Source of the DNA: Rhodospirillaceae bacterium
Lineage (GTDB): Bacteria; Pseudomonadota; Alphaproteobacteria; Rhodospirillales; Magnetovibrionaceae
Length of the DNA: 9,252 nt
Reading direction: 5' to 3'
Assembly: GCA_029883045.1 (NCBI GenBank)
Contig: JAOUJU010000057.1
Location: 1 to 9,252, forward strand
The notes beneath the pieces are model-generated. The model searched no databases, was not told the origin of the DNA, and saw nothing but the letters and a program-made list of their open reading frames with translations. Shown here in pieces: positions 8,305 through 9,252 of the stretch. Each line of letters opens with the position of its first letter. Positions within the stretch are counted from its first letter, which is position 1. The translations under genes and the position numbers were made by a program.

Positions 8305-8310
8305 ATTATA
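8305..8310 (-). promoter_or_regulatory. Candidate -10 element for mltB
   Basis: On the minus strand this is a perfect TATAAT, about 92 nt upstream of the mltB start codon. It is preceded by an A8 tract. The hexamer 17 nt upstream (AGAATA) is a poor match to TTGACA, so the promoter would depend on the strong -10 or on an activator. The region is AT-rich, which raises the chance of coincidence. Confidence 0.35.
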
Positions 8311-8376
8311 TTGGGATTTTTTTTAATTATTCTGACTTTGGAATAAATGGCACCCCTTACAATTGCGGTTAATATA

Positions 8377-8406
8377 TTGAAAATATTGAATATTTTTATT
8401 TATTAC
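8377..8406 (+). promoter_or_regulatory. Candidate sigma-70-type promoter for the downstream plus-strand gene
   Basis: TTGAAA (8377-8382) and TATTAC (8401-8406) are separated by 18 nt. Each hexamer has four of six bases matching the consensus. The start of transcription would fall near 8413, leaving a leader of about 85 nt before the likely ATG at 8499. A perfect palindrome (8380-8396) overlaps the -35 and spacer. The region is AT-rich, so chance matches are plausible. Confidence 0.3.
8380..8396. repeat. Perfect 17-bp palindrome AAAATATT-G-AATATTTT, possible operator
   Basis: Two 8-bp arms flank a single central G. It lies in the divergent gap between mltB and the unrecognised plus-strand gene, and it overlaps the -35/spacer of the candidate plus-strand promoter. 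That is a typical place for a dimeric repressor to bind. It contains only A/T in the arms, so it could also be a compositional accident. Confidence 0.35.
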
Positions 8407-8498
8407 GATTAACGGCCACTGTTTCACGTTATTTTGTATGGATAAACCAGCAAGGCAAAACTAGATTATAGCCATTGGTGTACGTATGGCTGGGTTTT

Positions 8499-9044
8499 AT
8501 GGATTTTTCACTCAATAACCTATCTTTAAACAATGCGGTTAAGCCGCAAAAACCAGCTGCAAAAAGCGAAGTTGCGGCCGTGCGCCCTATTGGCCAGCAA
8601 CATGGTGAAACCCCTCAGCCCAACACCACTCAGTCATCACCACCGTTAAGCGTTGTTACGACGTTGATTTCTTCTGTTGCAATAATAAACGAAGAACAAA
8701 TAACCGAGATAAGCCCAGTCAAGCGTCGCGATAAAGGCAGCCATGCGCCTGAAATAATTCCGGCCCATCCACCTATTGGTAATACTGACAATAATTTTGG
8801 CGCAAATGATGCCATCGCCGATAGCAAAATAAGCGAGATTAATTCACATAGTGTGCGTGAAAAATCTAGTGACGATACTAGGGCTGCGACACAATCACTT
8901 AGCGCAGACGAGGTCAAGCGTGGCGTAAACGCCTATCAGGCAGCCGGTGCGGCGTTTGGTATTGGCTTAACTAAAAATTCTTTTGATAGTGGGCCCACAG
9001 TTTTTTCACCACAAAATATTATTCCTATCGATATCAAGGTTTAA
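8499..9044 (+). CDS. Unrecognised, mostly disordered protein (about 181 aa)
   Basis: I do not recognise this protein. From the ATG at 8499 it has 181 aa. The N-terminus carries a near-repeat of Leu-Asn residues (SLNNLSLNN, 4-12). Residues 13-135 are rich in Pro, Ser, Asn, Gln, Lys and Glu, with no signal peptide or membrane helix, and look intrinsically disordered apart from a short hydrophobic stretch (SVVTTLISSVAIIN, 51-64). The C-terminus (about 136-181) looks more ordered: a predicted helix SADEVKRGVNAYQAAGAAFG, then SFDSGPTVFSPQNIIPIDIK. The open frame continues upstream to a TTG at 8475 and a GTG at 8478; the ribosome-binding site before the ATG (GGCTGGG) is weak, so the start is uncertain. 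It is divergent from mltB and ends 7 nt before a hairpin terminator. Coding status rests on a 546-nt open frame, plausible promoter and terminator, and base composition similar to its neighbours. Confidence 0.72.
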   Translation: MDFSLNNLSLNNAVKPQKPAAKSEVAAVRPIGQQHGETPQPNTTQSSPPLSVVTTLISSVAIINEEQITEISPVKRRDKGSHAPEIIPAHPPIGNTDNNFGANDAIADSKISEINSHSVREKSSDDTRAATQSLSADEVKRGVNAYQAAGAAFGIGLTKNSFDSGPTVFSPQNIIPIDIKV

Positions 9045-9050
9045 TCAAGA

Positions 9051-9085
9051 AAAAACACCACGGGTTTTCATTCCGTGATGTTTTT
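9051..9085. terminator. Bidirectional intrinsic terminator
   Basis: AAAAACA (9051-9057) pairs with TGTTTTT (9079-9085), and CACGG (9059-9063) pairs with CCGTG (9073-9077), with one C-A mismatch between them and a 9-nt loop. The stem ends in a T run on either strand, so it can stop transcription both from the plus-strand gene ending at 9044 and from the minus-strand gene ending at 9115. Its position between two converging genes supports the call. Confidence 0.8.
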
Positions 9086-9114
9086 CAATTAAATGTAATA
9101 TTTGAACAGATGTT

Positions 9115-9252
9115 TTATTGTGGCGGTTTTACGGTCCAGCCATGGCCGCGTGGGACCCCTTCTTCATCAAGATAGCGTTCAATTGCCTTGCGAACAATTT
9201 CCTGACTGGTTTTTCCGCTAGTCTGCGCCATGTATTTAAGGCGCATATAATT
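9115..9252 (-). CDS. Ribbon-helix-helix-like small protein, C-terminal part (5' end beyond the window)
   Basis: The last 45 codons of a minus-strand gene are visible. The frame is open to the right edge, so the true start probably lies outside; an internal ATG at codon 3 is also possible. The visible sequence has two helices, RLKYMAQTSGKT then SQEIVRKAIERYLDEEG, which resembles the helix-turn-helix part of CopG/MetJ-type ribbon-helix-helix domains, where a small polar turn (SGKT) precedes a second helix ending in a YLDE-like sequence. The beta strand that contacts DNA would be encoded just beyond the edge. A short basic/aromatic tail (VPRGHGWTVKPPQ) follows. RHH proteins are often antitoxins or autorepressors; nothing in this window shows a toxin partner, and any partner would have to lie upstream, outside the window. 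The assignment rests on pattern alone. Confidence 0.65.
   Translation of the reverse strand, partial: NYMRLKYMAQTSGKTSQEIVRKAIERYLDEEGVPRGHGWTVKPPQ

Noticed and set aside
8630..8917. A 95-codon open frame on the minus strand inside the unrecognised plus-strand gene
   Set aside because: The plus-strand frame is longer, has plausible flanking promoter and terminator, and the minus-strand frame has no ribosome-binding site or family resemblance. It looks like a shadow, though the plus-strand gene is itself not certain.

Overview
The window reads as a chromosomal stretch of an alphaproteobacterium with moderately low GC. The lineage is inferred from the gene order mltB - rlpA - dac - tmk - holB - metG - tatD - MBL hydrolase, which I recall as a common alphaproteobacterial arrangement. 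Family details agree: a type-2 methionyl-tRNA synthetase without zinc-knuckle cysteines, and an RlpA lipoprotein with a SPOR tail. There is no sign of phage, transposon, CRISPR, rRNA or tRNA.

Layout. Positions 1-8213 hold eight genes, all on the minus strand and so transcribed from right to left. The upstream part is a cell-wall block: mltB (lytic transglycosylase), rlpA (lipoprotein transglycosylase with a SPOR domain) and a dacA/dacC-like D,D-carboxypeptidase, separated by gaps of 127 and 162 nt that could hold their own promoters. The downstream part is a tight housekeeping block: tmk, holB, metG, tatD and a PhnP-like metallo-beta-lactamase hydrolase that runs off the left edge. tmk and holB overlap by 1 nt (TGATG), metG and tatD are 4 nt apart, and the other gaps are 24-32 nt, so this block is probably one transcript. 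tatD and tmk appear to start with GTG.

To the right of mltB lies an AT-rich divergent intergenic region (8214-8498). It has a perfect TATAAT hexamer facing mltB, and a possible plus-strand promoter whose spacer contains a perfect 17-bp palindrome. It is followed by a plus-strand gene for an unrecognised, mostly disordered protein of about 181 aa (8499-9044). A two-way hairpin terminator separates that gene from a converging minus-strand gene (9115 to the right edge) that encodes the C-terminal part of a small ribbon-helix-helix-like protein.

Working together: MltB and RlpA cut glycan strands and the carboxypeptidase trims stem peptides, so three periplasmic or envelope peptidoglycan enzymes lie together. 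Downstream, Tmk supplies dTDP, HolB is part of the replicase clamp loader, MetG charges tRNA-Met, and TatD and the MBL protein are hydrolases. Most of the window is ordinary housekeeping. The parts least explained by known families are the disordered protein and its promoter region at the right end. I did not find convincing evidence of a new multi-gene system.
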